Below the pieces are notes generated by a model, which saw nothing but the letters and a program-made list of their open reading frames with translations, searched no databases and had not been told where the DNA came from. A DNA stretch of 36,454 bases from Armatimonadota bacterium. Lineage in GTDB: Bacteria > Armatimonadota > Fimbriimonadia > Fimbriimonadales > ATM1. Position 1 is the first letter of the stretch; each line of letters begins with the position of its first letter. This document shows, in pieces, positions 6,512 to 15,076 of this stretch. Location: contig JAJPJR010000032.1 of the NCBI GenBank assembly GCA_021324165.1, positions 1 through 36,454 of the forward strand, read 5' to 3'. A program made the translations under genes and the position numbers.

Positions 6512-7561
6512 GTGAGCGGCGGAAGAATTAAGCGCGAATCGCGCATCCTCATAATTGACGACGACCCTCAAAACGTGCTGCTCCTGGAGCGGATGTTGGA
6601 ATGGGCAGGATTCGACCGGGTGTATGCAGCAAGCGACCCCACAAAAGTTTCGCAAACCTATGACGAGGTGGATCCCGATCTTGTGCTGTTGGATCTGCAC
6701 ATGCCCCAAGTTGATGGGTTTCAAGTTTTAGAAATCCTGAAAGCGAAATCGCCCGATGTGATCGTTCCGGTTCTTGTGTTCACAGCCGATGTGACGCGCG
6801 ACGCTAAAGAGAAGGCGCTGAAAGCAGGCGCGCATGACTTCTTGACAAAACCCGGCGACCCGGCAGACATCGTCTTGCGCGTAAACAACTTTCTGCACGT
6901 TCGAAGACTTCAACAAGAGCTGGTTGATTACAACTTGCACTTAGAAAAGCGTGTGGCGGAGCGGACAAAACTGCTTGCCACCGCGTATCAAGAAGTTTTA
7001 GACAGGCTGGCCATCGCCGCAGAATTTAGAGACGATGAGACCGGTGAACACGCCCAGCGCGTCGGCGATCTATCTGCGGCGATTGCAGCCGAATTGGGAT
7101 TCGACGAACCTTATTGCGCTCTCATCCGGTCGGCAGCTCGTCTTCACGACATCGGCAAAATCGGCGTTCCCGACGCCATTCTCTTGAAAAAATCCACGCT
7201 CACCAAAGAAGAGTTTTTGCAGATGCAGCTGCACACCGTCATCGGCTCGCAAATTCTTGCCAACGGTCAAAGCGATCTGATCAAAATGGCCGAAGTGATT
7301 GCGCGAACGCATCATGAAAAATGGGACGGCACCGGATATCACGCAAAACTGAAAGGGGATGAGATTCCCATCGAAGGCCGCATTGTGGCCGTGGCCGATG
7401 TGTTCGATGCGCTCACAAGCGAAAGGCCGTATAAGCCCGCGTGGCCGCTCGACGATGCTCTGAATGAGATTCAAGCCCACGCCGGCACGATGTACGACCC
7501 CTCAGTGGTTGAAGCGTTGATGCGAACGGAACACTCCGCCGCGCGCCGGCGGGCAGCATAA
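6512..7561 (+). CDS. Response regulator with HD-GYP-type output domain
   Basis: From GTG 6512 (GGAG 7 nt upstream) this is 349 aa. Residues 10-128 form a receiver domain: acidic pocket IDDD (15-18), phosphoacceptor Asp61 in LLDLHMP, and Lys113 in TKPGD. A helical linker (about 131-165) leads to an HD-GYP domain with metal ligands HD (212-213, LHDIGKIGVPD), THHEKWDG (266-273) and VADVFDAL. Such proteins usually hydrolyse cyclic di-GMP in response to phosphorylation. The signature GYP tripeptide reads GYH (residues 275-277), a deviation from the family. No sensor kinase is adjacent. The frame stays open upstream through the repeat element, but no SD or homology supports a longer start. Confidence 0.93.
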   Translation: MSGGRIKRESRILIIDDDPQNVLLLERMLEWAGFDRVYAASDPTKVSQTYDEVDPDLVLLDLHMPQVDGFQVLEILKAKSPDVIVPVLVFTADVTRDAKEKALKAGAHDFLTKPGDPADIVLRVNNFLHVRRLQQELVDYNLHLEKRVAERTKLLATAYQEVLDRLAIAAEFRDDETGEHAQRVGDLSAAIAAELGFDEPYCALIRSAARLHDIGKIGVPDAILLKKSTLTKEEFLQMQLHTVIGSQILANGQSDLIKMAEVIARTHHEKWDGTGYHAKLKGDEIPIEGRIVAVADVFDALTSERPYKPAWPLDDALNEIQAHAGTMYDPSVVEALMRTEHSAARRRAA

Positions 7562-7592
7562 CTCCCCGCCAGCGGTCGGCGAAACGACGGCT

Positions 7593-9497
7593 TTAGTTGA
7601 TCACCCAAGCCGCCACGTCAATTCTGCCGGTGAACAGCGAGTTCATCAGCGAACTGGGCACATACGAAACGCGCGCGCGTACCGCGTTGTTCGGCCCCAC
7701 AAACCGTGCCAAATTCCCCGACGGCGTTACCGTAATCGTAGAATCCGACAGCGTTGCCGTGCGCGAATCAACAAGCTCGTAACTGAACGTTTGGAAGTTA
7801 TACAGTTCGACGTTCTGCGTTTCGGTCCCTTGGCTCACGCTCGCTTCCAACTGAAATTGGAATGTGCTCGGCGCTGCCGACGGCGAAAAACTCTCAATCT
7901 GAATCTGCAATGGCGCTCCAGGCGCCGCGGCCGGCGAACCGGGACTCACAACAAGCTTCGAATCGTCGCTGCTGTAAAGATCGGGCGTGTCGCCGCTGAT
8001 GTAGTTTCCACGCAAAATCGTGAACGATGTGGCCAAAGTAGCCGATGTTCCCACGTTCACATGATAAGGAACGGAAGGAATGCCGTTAGCAACCACTTCC
8101 AAAACGCTCGGCCCGATTTCGGGCGAGCCCGGAACTTGAAAGTTGGTTGAAACGATCGCATTGCCCGTCGCAACTCCCATCGTGCTGTGATCGTGCGTGC
8201 GGCAATACATCACGTGTCCGGAGCGCAAGTTGGTCAAGCGCACAATCGGATAGTTCGTCGGCGCCCACGCATCGTCACCATAACTATCGCCTTGGGTGAT
8301 GCCGTTGAGCTGTCTTCCAAACAGTGGATAATCGGAAGCGGGCATCAGCGTTGTTGGGCACGACGTGATCGAAGGCGCCCACGAAGGATCATACGTTCCA
8401 TCCGGCGTGTAAACCCACACTTGGCTGTTGCTGGTTGTGTAGAGCACCTGCCCCGTTGGAAGCAGCAGCATCCGGCTGTTATAAGGAAATCCACCCGAGT
8501 TGCCCGGATCGGGAACCCGGTAAATCGAAGTGCCATCGTATTCGCACATATAGGTTGGGCTTCCAAAGCCGCCGTGCACGAACGGCCCAAGCGCCATCAG
8601 CACTTTTCCGTTTGGCAGACAAGCCAGCGGAGCGTCGGCCGCAACAAGGCTGCGTCCATTGACCACCGGCGTTCCCGGCCCTGCCACCCATGTGCCCGGA
8701 TCGAGCGGGTTGGCAGGCATGATATACGTGTCGCTCACGGCGTTCGCGCCGATATGAAAACATTGCCCGTTGGGCATGAGCGCGCCTCCGCCAACTTCGA
8801 ACGAACTGTTATCCACAAGATCGAGCGGAACGTTTCCCATGTTGATCCAAACGTTGTTCGGCCAAACATACTTTTCGCTGCCCGGATGGTTCCAGCATTT
8901 CACGCACAGCACGGTGTTGTCGGGCATCAGCGTCCATGTCTCTTCGGTTCCAAGTTGATCGAACTTGTTGGGTCCGGCGGTCCAAGTTCCTGTCGCCGGA
9001 TTCCAGATGGCGGTGCGGTTGTCAGGAATGGAGCCGAGCATGAATCTGCCGTCGGGAAGAACCATGCATGCGGCGTCTCCGATTTCCGACCAGCCCGCAG
9101 GCGGTGAGATTTCCGTCCACGTATTGGAAATCGGATCGTAATACTCGCACCGGTTGGTTTCGCTGCCAGCATTGGAGTATTCGCCTCCGCACAGCAGCAC
9201 ACGGCCATCGGCAAGCACCGACCCCGCGTAATACAAACGGGTTACGTGCATCGAAGCGACCTGAGACCAAGTGCCGTTCACATAACTTCCGTTCGCATCG
9301 GGAGTAAGAACCCAGTTCGCCGTGCTGTTGTTGTATGCCTGAACAAGCACACGTCCATCGGTCAGAAGTTCGGCTGTGCAGGCGTTGAAAGAAGGTTGAT
9401 GCGCGAGCGGCTGCCAACTGCCGGCTGCGAGACAAAATTGAAATGCTGCGGCGGATACCGCTAAGGCGAGCGACTTGCCCGAATGCTTCATTAACAT
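7593..9497 (-). CDS. Secreted kelch/galactose-oxidase-like beta-propeller protein
   Basis: A 634-aa protein (second ATG at 9491) with an N-terminal signal peptide (LALAVSAAAFQFCLA). About residues 30-430 contain repeated kelch-like blades: ELLTDGRVLV, SVLADGRVLLCGGEY, MVLPDGRFMLG, ALMPNGQCFHIG, ACLPNGKVLMALG and LLPTGQVLYTTS. The C-terminal part, from about residue 490, looks like the Ig-like domain found in galactose oxidase and glyoxal oxidase homologues. The Cu-ligand Tyr/His set cannot be assigned confidently, so enzymatic activity is unproven. A GGAG SD lies 5 nt before the first ATG. It is a single gene, 108 bp after acuC. Confidence 0.85.
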   Translation of the reverse strand: MLMKHSGKSLALAVSAAAFQFCLAAGSWQPLAHQPSFNACTAELLTDGRVLVQAYNNSTANWVLTPDANGSYVNGTWSQVASMHVTRLYYAGSVLADGRVLLCGGEYSNAGSETNRCEYYDPISNTWTEISPPAGWSEIGDAACMVLPDGRFMLGSIPDNRTAIWNPATGTWTAGPNKFDQLGTEETWTLMPDNTVLCVKCWNHPGSEKYVWPNNVWINMGNVPLDLVDNSSFEVGGGALMPNGQCFHIGANAVSDTYIMPANPLDPGTWVAGPGTPVVNGRSLVAADAPLACLPNGKVLMALGPFVHGGFGSPTYMCEYDGTSIYRVPDPGNSGGFPYNSRMLLLPTGQVLYTTSNSQVWVYTPDGTYDPSWAPSITSCPTTLMPASDYPLFGRQLNGITQGDSYGDDAWAPTNYPIVRLTNLRSGHVMYCRTHDHSTMGVATGNAIVSTNFQVPGSPEIGPSVLEVVANGIPSVPYHVNVGTSATLATSFTILRGNYISGDTPDLYSSDDSKLVVSPGSPAAAPGAPLQIQIESFSPSAAPSTFQFQLEASVSQGTETQNVELYNFQTFSYELVDSRTATLSDSTITVTPSGNLARFVGPNNAVRARVSYVPSSLMNSLFTGRIDVAAWVIN

Positions 9498-9605
9498 GCC
9501 CTCTCCAGTTTGGTTCGCACGTGCAGAAACGCGCGTTGCCGCTAATAGTAGCAGAGATTTTCGCCCAGTAGAAACGGCGTTTGAAATACCCGGTAATTTG
9601 CTGAG

Positions 9606-10676
9606 TCAGATCTCGAATCGTTCTTGCAGTTCTTGAATGCGGCGTTCGGCGTATGCCCTTCCGCGTTCGCGAGGAACCGGCAGCGAGGCATCGAAATACG
9701 ACGGCATTCGCAACTCGCGCTGCCACTTCGCCGGCAGTTCGGGCCCGAACTCGATGTCCTCGAGCGTCATACACGCCGCCGCCCACATCCGCGCAACGTT
9801 TCGAAGGTCATAGCCGCCGCCGCCGCAAACGACCATCGGCACGTCCACGCTCTTGATCAGCCTCACTGCCTCGAGCCATTCCTGGGCGGTTACGTTCAAA
9901 TGTCCCAGAGGATCGGTAAAGTGCGGATCGCATCCCATCTGCAAAACGATCGCCTTCGGATCAAACCGTTTGAGAACGCTCGGCACCACGTGCCGAAACG
10001 CATCCAGCCACACATCGCCCGTCGTGCCCGCCTCCAGCGGAATGTTCACGCAGTGCGGCTGCCCGGTTCCAACGTCGTCTGTAAACCCAGTGCCCGGATA
10101 CAACGTTTCACCCGATTCGTGAATGCTGATCGTCATCACGTTCGGGTTGTGATAAAACAACGCCTGCACGCCGTCGCCATGATGAAGATCAATATCAACA
10201 TACGCAACGCGTTCGAATTTTTGCAGCAGCATCGCGATGACGATGGCAGGGTCGTTGTACACACAAAAACCGCTTGCCAAAGAACGCTGCGCATGATGCA
10301 GCCCTCCCGAAATGTTGAATGCCAGCCGTTCGCCATCCAGCACAGCCTGCGCCGCAGCCGCCGATCCACCCACATACCACAAACAGAATTCGTGCATGCC
10401 TGGCATGATCGGCACATCGCCCGTGCCTAAACCGTATTTCAAAAACCGGTGTGGATCGCCGCGCGAACTGCCAGCCTCGATCACCGCATTGATATATTCA
10501 TCCGAATGAACCAGCTGCAGGTGTTTGCGCGATGCAGGTTCGGGGATGATCGGTTCGACCGCGTTCTCATCGCGCAGAAGTTCAACGGTCTGCAAAAGCC
10601 TTTCCGGTCGCAGCGGGTGATCGCTCCCGAGGTCGTATTCGGCCATCTCCTTTCGAAAAAAGAAGTTCGGAATCAT
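9606..10676 (-). CDS. acuC: AcuC-type histone-deacetylase-family amidohydrolase
   Basis: A 356-aa class I HDAC-superfamily protein (acetoin utilization deacetylase type) that would remove acyl groups from lysines or small amines. The zinc site is complete: HH at 127-128 (GGLHHA), D163 and H165 (VDIDLHHGDGV), and the later Asp in QMGCDPHFTDPLGHL. CGGGGYDLRNVARMW supplies the transition-state Tyr. In Bacillus AcuC deacetylates acetyl-CoA synthetase; no acs gene is present here. Its ATG overlaps the stop of the ABC ATPase gene by 4 bp, making it the third gene of the permease-ATPase-acuC operon, an unusual setting. Confidence 0.92.
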   Translation of the reverse strand: MIPNFFFRKEMAEYDLGSDHPLRPERLLQTVELLRDENAVEPIIPEPASRKHLQLVHSDEYINAVIEAGSSRGDPHRFLKYGLGTGDVPIMPGMHEFCLWYVGGSAAAAQAVLDGERLAFNISGGLHHAQRSLASGFCVYNDPAIVIAMLLQKFERVAYVDIDLHHGDGVQALFYHNPNVMTISIHESGETLYPGTGFTDDVGTGQPHCVNIPLEAGTTGDVWLDAFRHVVPSVLKRFDPKAIVLQMGCDPHFTDPLGHLNVTAQEWLEAVRLIKSVDVPMVVCGGGGYDLRNVARMWAAACMTLEDIEFGPELPAKWQRELRMPSYFDASLPVPRERGRAYAERRIQELQERFEI

Positions 10677-11407
10677 TGGGCTGAAAACTTTTCGTATGCG
10701 GAAACGACTTGATCGGTTTCGCCCACCATCTGCACGGCGCCATCTTTGAGCCAGATCGCTCTACTCGCGGCGCTTCGCACAGCGGCCATATCGTGCGAAA
10801 CGAACAATATTGACCCGCCTTCGGACTGAAAACCGCGAATCCGTTCCATGCATTTGCGCTGAAACTCGAGGTCGCCGACCGCGAGCGCTTCGTCCACTAA
10901 CAGTACCGATGCGTCCACATGAACCGCGACGCTGAATCCAAGCCTCAACAGCATTCCGCTCGAATAAGTGCGAACCGGAGCATCAATATAATGCCCGATC
11001 TCGCTGAAATTGATAATGCTTTCCATTCTTTCGCTCACCTGTTTGCGCGTGAGGCCCAAAATGACGCCGTTGAAGAACACGTTTTCGATTCCGGTTAAAT
11101 CGGGATGAAACCCCGCGCCGAGTTCGAGGAGCGGAGCCACCCGACCCGAGATTTTCAGTCCGCCCGATGTGGGCTTGTACACGCGGGCAAGTATCGAAAG
11201 CAGCGTGCTTATTCCTGCACCGTTTCGGCCGATGACCGCCACGCATTCGCCCGGCATCACATCGAGCGAAACATCGTTCAGCGCTTTGAGCGTTTCGGTG
11301 TTCCGTTTTTTCCACCACAAAAGCGCGCCTTTGAACGATGCGTATCCGGTGTGCACCAATCGGAACTCTTTGCATAAGCCGCGGACTTGAATGGCAGGCT
11401 CTGTCAT
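10673..11407 (-). CDS. Polysaccharide-export-type ABC transporter ATPase with altered Walker A
   Basis: From ATG 11407 (4-bp overlap with the permease) it is 244 aa, the size of TagH/Wzt-like ATPases without the C-terminal carbohydrate-binding domain. The layout fits: residues 40-59 lead into the P-loop, a typical LLELGAGFHPDLTGIENV segment (93-110), signature YSSGM (148-152), Walker B VLLVDE (168-173), and switch His205 in FVSHD. The P-loop reads GRNGAGIST (60-68): Ile66 replaces the invariant catalytic Lys (codon ATA instead of AAA). All other ATPase residues are intact. Either the protein binds nucleotide weakly, or this is a recent mutation or sequencing error. No RBS other than coupling is evident. 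Confidence 0.93.
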   Translation of the reverse strand: MTEPAIQVRGLCKEFRLVHTGYASFKGALLWWKKRNTETLKALNDVSLDVMPGECVAVIGRNGAGISTLLSILARVYKPTSGGLKISGRVAPLLELGAGFHPDLTGIENVFFNGVILGLTRKQVSERMESIINFSEIGHYIDAPVRTYSSGMLLRLGFSVAVHVDASVLLVDEALAVGDLEFQRKCMERIRGFQSEGGSILFVSHDMAAVRSAASRAIWLKDGAVQMVGETDQVVSAYEKFSAQ

Positions 11408-12270
11408 GGCCGCTCCACAAACTGCCACTTCTTTTTGTTGAAAAACGCATACCCAGCGAACATCACCGAAATGCACACGGCGGCGCAGATCGCCATCAAA
11501 GTCCAATCCAAAGGCAGTGATTCTGCCAAACCGCCTTTGCCCGGAAGCGGCACGTTTTGCGGATCGAGCATCACTTTGCGATATGCCGTCATCAGCATCG
11601 CCACCGGATTCAGGTGATACAAAAAGTAAACCGTGCCGCGATACTCTGCGGGAATGCCGCTCGCATAGCGCACCTGTTCGCTGAAATACATAATTGGGCA
11701 CAAAAACAAAAGCAGATATAGCATCACGCTGACCAGATACTTCACATCTTCATAAAACGTGTTCAACGCGGAGATGAAGAGCGCCGCCCCAAGGGTCAGC
11801 GCGAGCTGAAGCAGCACGATGAACGGAAGATAAATAACGGTCGCGCGGAACGGGTTGTCTCCCGGATGCAGCAGCCATATCACCAAAAGATATGCAAAAA
11901 AAACGCTCATCGCAAGCAGAAAGTGAATGAAATTCGCCAGCACCGATCCGATCGGCAGAATCTCGCGGGGAAAGTAGATCTTTTTCAAAAGCGAAATCTG
12001 GCTCAAAACCGACTGCGCCGAATCCAGCACCGCCAACTGAAAAAACATGTAGGGCAGGTAAGCGGCAAGAATGTATGCGCTGTAATTCGGAACGCGCTGG
12101 CCCATCACATATTCAAAAACCAGCGTCATCACAAGAACCGTGACAAGAGGGTTCAAAACCGACCAGAAAAACCCCAAAACCGAGTTCTTATAACGGATGC
12201 GCAGTTCGCGGATGACGAACGACCAAAGCAGTTCGCGGTACCGCCACAGTTCGGTGAGTTCCCCCCGCAT
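11404..12270 (-). CDS. ABC-2 type polysaccharide/polyol-phosphate export permease
   Basis: A 288-aa membrane protein of the TagG/Wzm (ABC2_membrane) family, which moves lipid-linked glycans out of the cytoplasm. The N-terminus RELLWSFVIRELRIRYKNSVLGFFWSVLNPL is the conserved interfacial/first-span segment, LLKKIYFPREILP is the coupling region, and about six hydrophobic spans follow, with FYEDVKYLVSVMLYLLLFLCPIMY and YHLNPVAMLMTAYR near the end. It heads an operon with the ATPase and acuC. No glycosyltransferase cluster is nearby, so the substrate is unknown. No SD precedes the ATG; a TAGACT box lies 9 nt upstream, suggesting a leaderless message. Confidence 0.93.
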   Translation of the reverse strand: MRGELTELWRYRELLWSFVIRELRIRYKNSVLGFFWSVLNPLVTVLVMTLVFEYVMGQRVPNYSAYILAAYLPYMFFQLAVLDSAQSVLSQISLLKKIYFPREILPIGSVLANFIHFLLAMSVFFAYLLVIWLLHPGDNPFRATVIYLPFIVLLQLALTLGAALFISALNTFYEDVKYLVSVMLYLLLFLCPIMYFSEQVRYASGIPAEYRGTVYFLYHLNPVAMLMTAYRKVMLDPQNVPLPGKGGLAESLPLDWTLMAICAAVCISVMFAGYAFFNKKKWQFVERP

Positions 12271-12279
12271 CAGCCGGAA

Positions 12280-12285
12280 AGTCTA
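12280..12285 (-). promoter_or_regulatory. Putative -10 box (TAGACT) of the ABC export operon
   Basis: Read on the minus strand, TAGACT ends 9 nt before the permease ATG with no SD between. Confidence 0.45.
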
Positions 12286-12356
12286 CCGAACGATTCCGCG
12301 GGCGCAATTCGTCCCAACTCACAGGCGGGATTACCTGCCGGAAAGGGGCAACAATC

Positions 12357-13565
12357 ATGCGCAGTTTTACGATTCTTGGCGTCCTTTTGGCGGCGGCTGG
12401 GCTGCAAGCCCAACAAGCGCCCGAAGCCTGGGCAAGATACAGGGTGTGGGCGCACAACGACGCCGAAATTCAAAAACTTTCGGACTCCGATTTTGGGCTG
12501 TTTTCCGACTTCGTCGGCCCGGTCACCGACATCGTGGTCAAAAGTTCGCAGCTTGCCGAGTTGAAAAGCCTCGGCTTGGAATACGCCTTTGTGAACCTGC
12601 TGGAAGATCCGCGCGACTGGGCGGGCAAGACCATCTGGTCGCTCGATTACCGCACCGCTTACATGCGCTACAGCGACATCCTGGCTCAATACGAGGCATG
12701 GCGGAACGCCAACCCAAAAATGATCAGCCGGCAGCAGATCGGAACCTCAGTTCAAAACCGGCCGATCTGGATGTATCGCCTTCACGGAGCGATAAGTTCG
12801 GACGGTTCCACCCCCCGGTTTTCGGTTGTGTTCTTCGCGGGAATCCACGCCCGCGAGTGGATTTCGGAACCGGTTGTGATGTACCTGCTCGATAACCTGG
12901 TGCAAAAGTCCAAAACCTCGCCTGCGATCCGTCAGCTGCTCAACAGTTGCAGCATCTATTTCATCCCTGTGCTCAACCCCGATGGTTACGAATACACATG
13001 GACTAACGACCGTTATTGGCGCAAAAACCGCCGCAGCAACGGCGGCGGCTCCTACGGGGTTGATCTCAACCGCAACTTCAGCAAAGGGTTCGGCGGCGGC
13101 GGCAGCAGCGGAAACACCAACTCCGACACGTATCGCGGCCCCTCGGCGTTCTCGGAGCCCGAAACCCGCGCCCTTCGCGACGCGGTGCTGGCGATTCCGC
13201 GCGTTCGGGGCCTCATTGATTTTCACAGTTATGCGCAAATCGTGTTGTGGCCGTGGGGCTACACAGGAAGCGCTCCTCCCACCGCCTCCGAGCTCGACCG
13301 GGTGGGCGCAATCATGCAGAACGCCATCCTTGGCTCGCACGGAGTGCATTACGACGAGGGTCAATGCTACTGGGTGCTTTATCAGGCTTCGGGCGTGAGC
13401 ATGGACTGGTCGTATGATCTGGGGGTGCCGTACTCCTATTCGATCGAGCTGCGGGACACGGGACAATACGGTTTCGAACTTCCTGCCAACCAGATCATCC
13501 CCACACAGGAGGAGATTTACGCCGCAGTCGAGCAGTTTCTGTTCCAACTTCAGAGCAAGTATTAG
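12357..13565 (+). CDS. Secreted M14 zinc carboxypeptidase
   Basis: A 402-aa preproenzyme with signal peptide MRSFTILGVLLAAAGLQAQ and an AAAGGGG SD 7 nt before the ATG. Residues 25-100 look like the prosegment; the catalytic domain follows. Zinc ligands H164 and E167 (GIHAREW) and H290 (DFHSY), substrate-binding N238-R239 (DLNRNF) and catalytic E364 (SIELRDTG) are all present in the order and spacing of M14A carboxypeptidases (CPA/CPB/CPT). It removes C-terminal residues from peptides outside the cytoplasm. Specificity (A-like or B-like) cannot be read with confidence. It is divergent from the ABC export operon and followed closely by a lipoprotein gene. Confidence 0.95.
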   Translation: MRSFTILGVLLAAAGLQAQQAPEAWARYRVWAHNDAEIQKLSDSDFGLFSDFVGPVTDIVVKSSQLAELKSLGLEYAFVNLLEDPRDWAGKTIWSLDYRTAYMRYSDILAQYEAWRNANPKMISRQQIGTSVQNRPIWMYRLHGAISSDGSTPRFSVVFFAGIHAREWISEPVVMYLLDNLVQKSKTSPAIRQLLNSCSIYFIPVLNPDGYEYTWTNDRYWRKNRRSNGGGSYGVDLNRNFSKGFGGGGSSGNTNSDTYRGPSAFSEPETRALRDAVLAIPRVRGLIDFHSYAQIVLWPWGYTGSAPPTASELDRVGAIMQNAILGSHGVHYDEGQCYWVLYQASGVSMDWSYDLGVPYSYSIELRDTGQYGFELPANQIIPTQEEIYAAVEQFLFQLQSKY

Positions 13566-13577
13566 AAACGCCGCCGG

Positions 13578-13583
13578 TATACT
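13578..13583 (+). promoter_or_regulatory. Putative -10 box (TATACT) of the DUF4397-like lipoprotein
   Basis: TATACT lies 19 nt before ATG 13603, leaving a short leader that includes an AAGG SD. Confidence 0.45.
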
Positions 13584-13602
13584 CAGCCGTCTAAGGATGG
13601 GT

Positions 13603-14328
13603 ATGCCGCGTCTCAGATTCTCGGTTTTGCTGGCAACGGCAGCGTCGCTAATCGGCGCTGCGGGCTGCGGCGGAGGAGGCGGAGCCTCCGAGATCTCGTT
13701 CTCGGATCGGTTCACAAACGTCGTGCCCGATCTGGGTGGCGTTGATTTCTATGTGGACGATGTGCTTCGCATCTCCAACCAGGCTTTCGGCGACTCCAGC
13801 GCCTACGAAAAACGGAAAGCCAAAGACCCGACCGAGGTCGTGAGCGTGAACGACGCCGGCACCGGCAACGTGCTCGACGCGATCGAAATTGACCGCGTGA
13901 ACAAGAAAAGCGCGCACGTGTTTTCGCTCGGGCTGGCCAACCCCGGAAACCAACAGCCCGGTCTCAGGCTTTTGGCGCTTCTGATCAACCGAACGCCTCC
14001 CAGCGGCAACAACTCGCGGGTGATCGTGGTGCACGGCTATATCCGCGCTGTGGGCTTCCCCACGCCTAACGTGGATATCCACCGAACCCCCGATATCATC
14101 GAGGTTTCGAACCTGCCCTTCGGGCAGTCCGATTCGTTCACCATCGCCGCCGGCACCTACGATTTCACCGTGAGAATCACGGGAATCAAGGACAGCCAGC
14201 TGATCTTCGATCCCGGCCGGCAGATCGAAGGCGGAAAGGTCTATCTGATGCTCCTTCAAGGAGTGGAGGGCGAAGGCGGAAACATCGCCCCTGCAATCCA
14301 GTTCATCGAAGAGCCGCCGGACAACTAA
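13603..14328 (+). CDS. DUF4397-like lipoprotein
   Basis: A 241-aa exported protein. I chose ATG 13603 because AAGG lies 6 nt upstream; ATG 13597 is in frame but has the AAGG directly against it. The signal peptide ends in a lipobox-like AAGC (Cys22) followed by a Gly run. The rest has GGVDFYVDD near residue 45 and VVHGYIRAVGFPTPNVDIH in the middle, the alternating pattern of DUF4397 (an Ig-like surface domain often annotated for proteins with anchor-like roles). Family membership is moderate; function is unknown. It lies between the carboxypeptidase and the DtxR-family gene with 37- and 20-bp gaps. Confidence 0.8.
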   Translation: MPRLRFSVLLATAASLIGAAGCGGGGGASEISFSDRFTNVVPDLGGVDFYVDDVLRISNQAFGDSSAYEKRKAKDPTEVVSVNDAGTGNVLDAIEIDRVNKKSAHVFSLGLANPGNQQPGLRLLALLINRTPPSGNNSRVIVVHGYIRAVGFPTPNVDIHRTPDIIEVSNLPFGQSDSFTIAAGTYDFTVRITGIKDSQLIFDPGRQIEGGKVYLMLLQGVEGEGGNIAPAIQFIEEPPDN

Positions 14329-14333
14329 CCGCG

Positions 14334-14339
14334 TATACT
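14334..14339 (+). promoter_or_regulatory. Putative -10 box (TATACT), leaderless start of DtxR-family gene
   Basis: TATACT ends 9 nt before ATG 14349, within the 20-bp gap after the lipoprotein stop. There is no SD. Confidence 0.5.
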
Positions 14340-14348
14340 TCTTACCGT

Positions 14349-15065
14349 ATGGCCCGCGCTGACCTCTCCCTGAGAGTCCCACCCAGTTGCCGTCCGGGCG
14401 ACCACAATAAAACGCGCCGCGCATTCCCGGAAACAGTGGAGGAGTACGTCGAAGGGATATTCAAACTCCACGAGGCGTTCGGCCGGGCTACGATGGGGGA
14501 ACTGGCTGACTATATGCAGGTCTCGGCAGGCAGCGCCACCTCGATGGTCAAAAAGCTGGCATCGCTGGGGCTCGCTTCTTACACGCCTTACAAAAGCGTC
14601 GAACTGACTCCCGACGGGATCAAACTCGCCAAAGTGCTGACCCGCACGCACCGTGTTTTGAAGAGCTTTCTTGTCGAGATGGTCGGCCTCCCTTGGAATG
14701 ATGTGCACGAACTCGCATGCAAACTGGAGCATTACATCTCGGTTGATGTGATCGAGCAGATGTATGAAAGGCTGGGCCGCCCAAAAACCTGTCCCCACGG
14801 CAACCCGATGGACCCCGACGTCCACGACGGGAGCATTCAGCTGGCGAACGCCAAAGTGGGAGACACCCTGCGGGTGGTCAAACTCACCAACGAAAGCCAC
14901 GATTTTTTGAGGTTTATCGAGGAGATCGGGCTGCTCCCCGGCACCGAGTTCAAGGCTGTTGGCTCTACGGAGTTCGACGGTCTGGTTCATCTGGAGATCA
15001 GGGGCACCCCCCGAACGGTGGGCCGCGAGGTCTCCCGGCACGTTTGGGTGCATTGTGTAAACTAA
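14349..15065 (+). CDS. DtxR/MntR-family metal-dependent transcriptional regulator
   Basis: A 238-aa regulator. After a roughly 25-residue basic extension comes the DtxR winged helix: TVEEYVEGIFKLHE, then MGELADYMQVSAGSATSMVKKLASLGL (helix-turn-helix) and SVELTPDG (wing). The dimerisation/metal domain has THRVLKSFLVEMVGLPW and ACKLEHYISVDVIEQM, with the family H-x-x-E-H-x-style ligands, followed by CPHGNPM. The C-terminal 75 residues form an FeoA/SH3-like domain (LANAKVGDTLRVV, GLLPGTEF). It would repress metal-homeostasis genes in response to Fe or Mn. No transporter is adjacent, so its regulon is elsewhere. The gene appears leaderless. Confidence 0.93.
   Translation: MARADLSLRVPPSCRPGDHNKTRRAFPETVEEYVEGIFKLHEAFGRATMGELADYMQVSAGSATSMVKKLASLGLASYTPYKSVELTPDGIKLAKVLTRTHRVLKSFLVEMVGLPWNDVHELACKLEHYISVDVIEQMYERLGRPKTCPHGNPMDPDVHDGSIQLANAKVGDTLRVVKLTNESHDFLRFIEEIGLLPGTEFKAVGSTEFDGLVHLEIRGTPRTVGREVSRHVWVHCVN
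15058..15063 (+). promoter_or_regulatory. Putative -10 box (TAAACT) for the phosphodiester glycosidase gene
   Basis: TAAACT overlaps the stop region of the DtxR-family gene and would place the transcript start near 15070, just before a perfect hairpin. Confidence 0.4.
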
Positions 15066-15076
15066 GGTAAGGGATG

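Noticed and set aside
8187-9107. Large plus-strand ORF antisense to the kelch protein gene
   Set aside because: Arg/His-rich shadow translation with no domain; the same explanation holds for 4026-5045 (+), 12747-13715 (-) and 15276-16226 (-).
11408-11701. Longer start for the ABC ATPase gene
   Set aside because: It would lie inside the permease gene in another frame; the ATPase begins at the ATGA overlap at 11407 with the expected family N-terminus.
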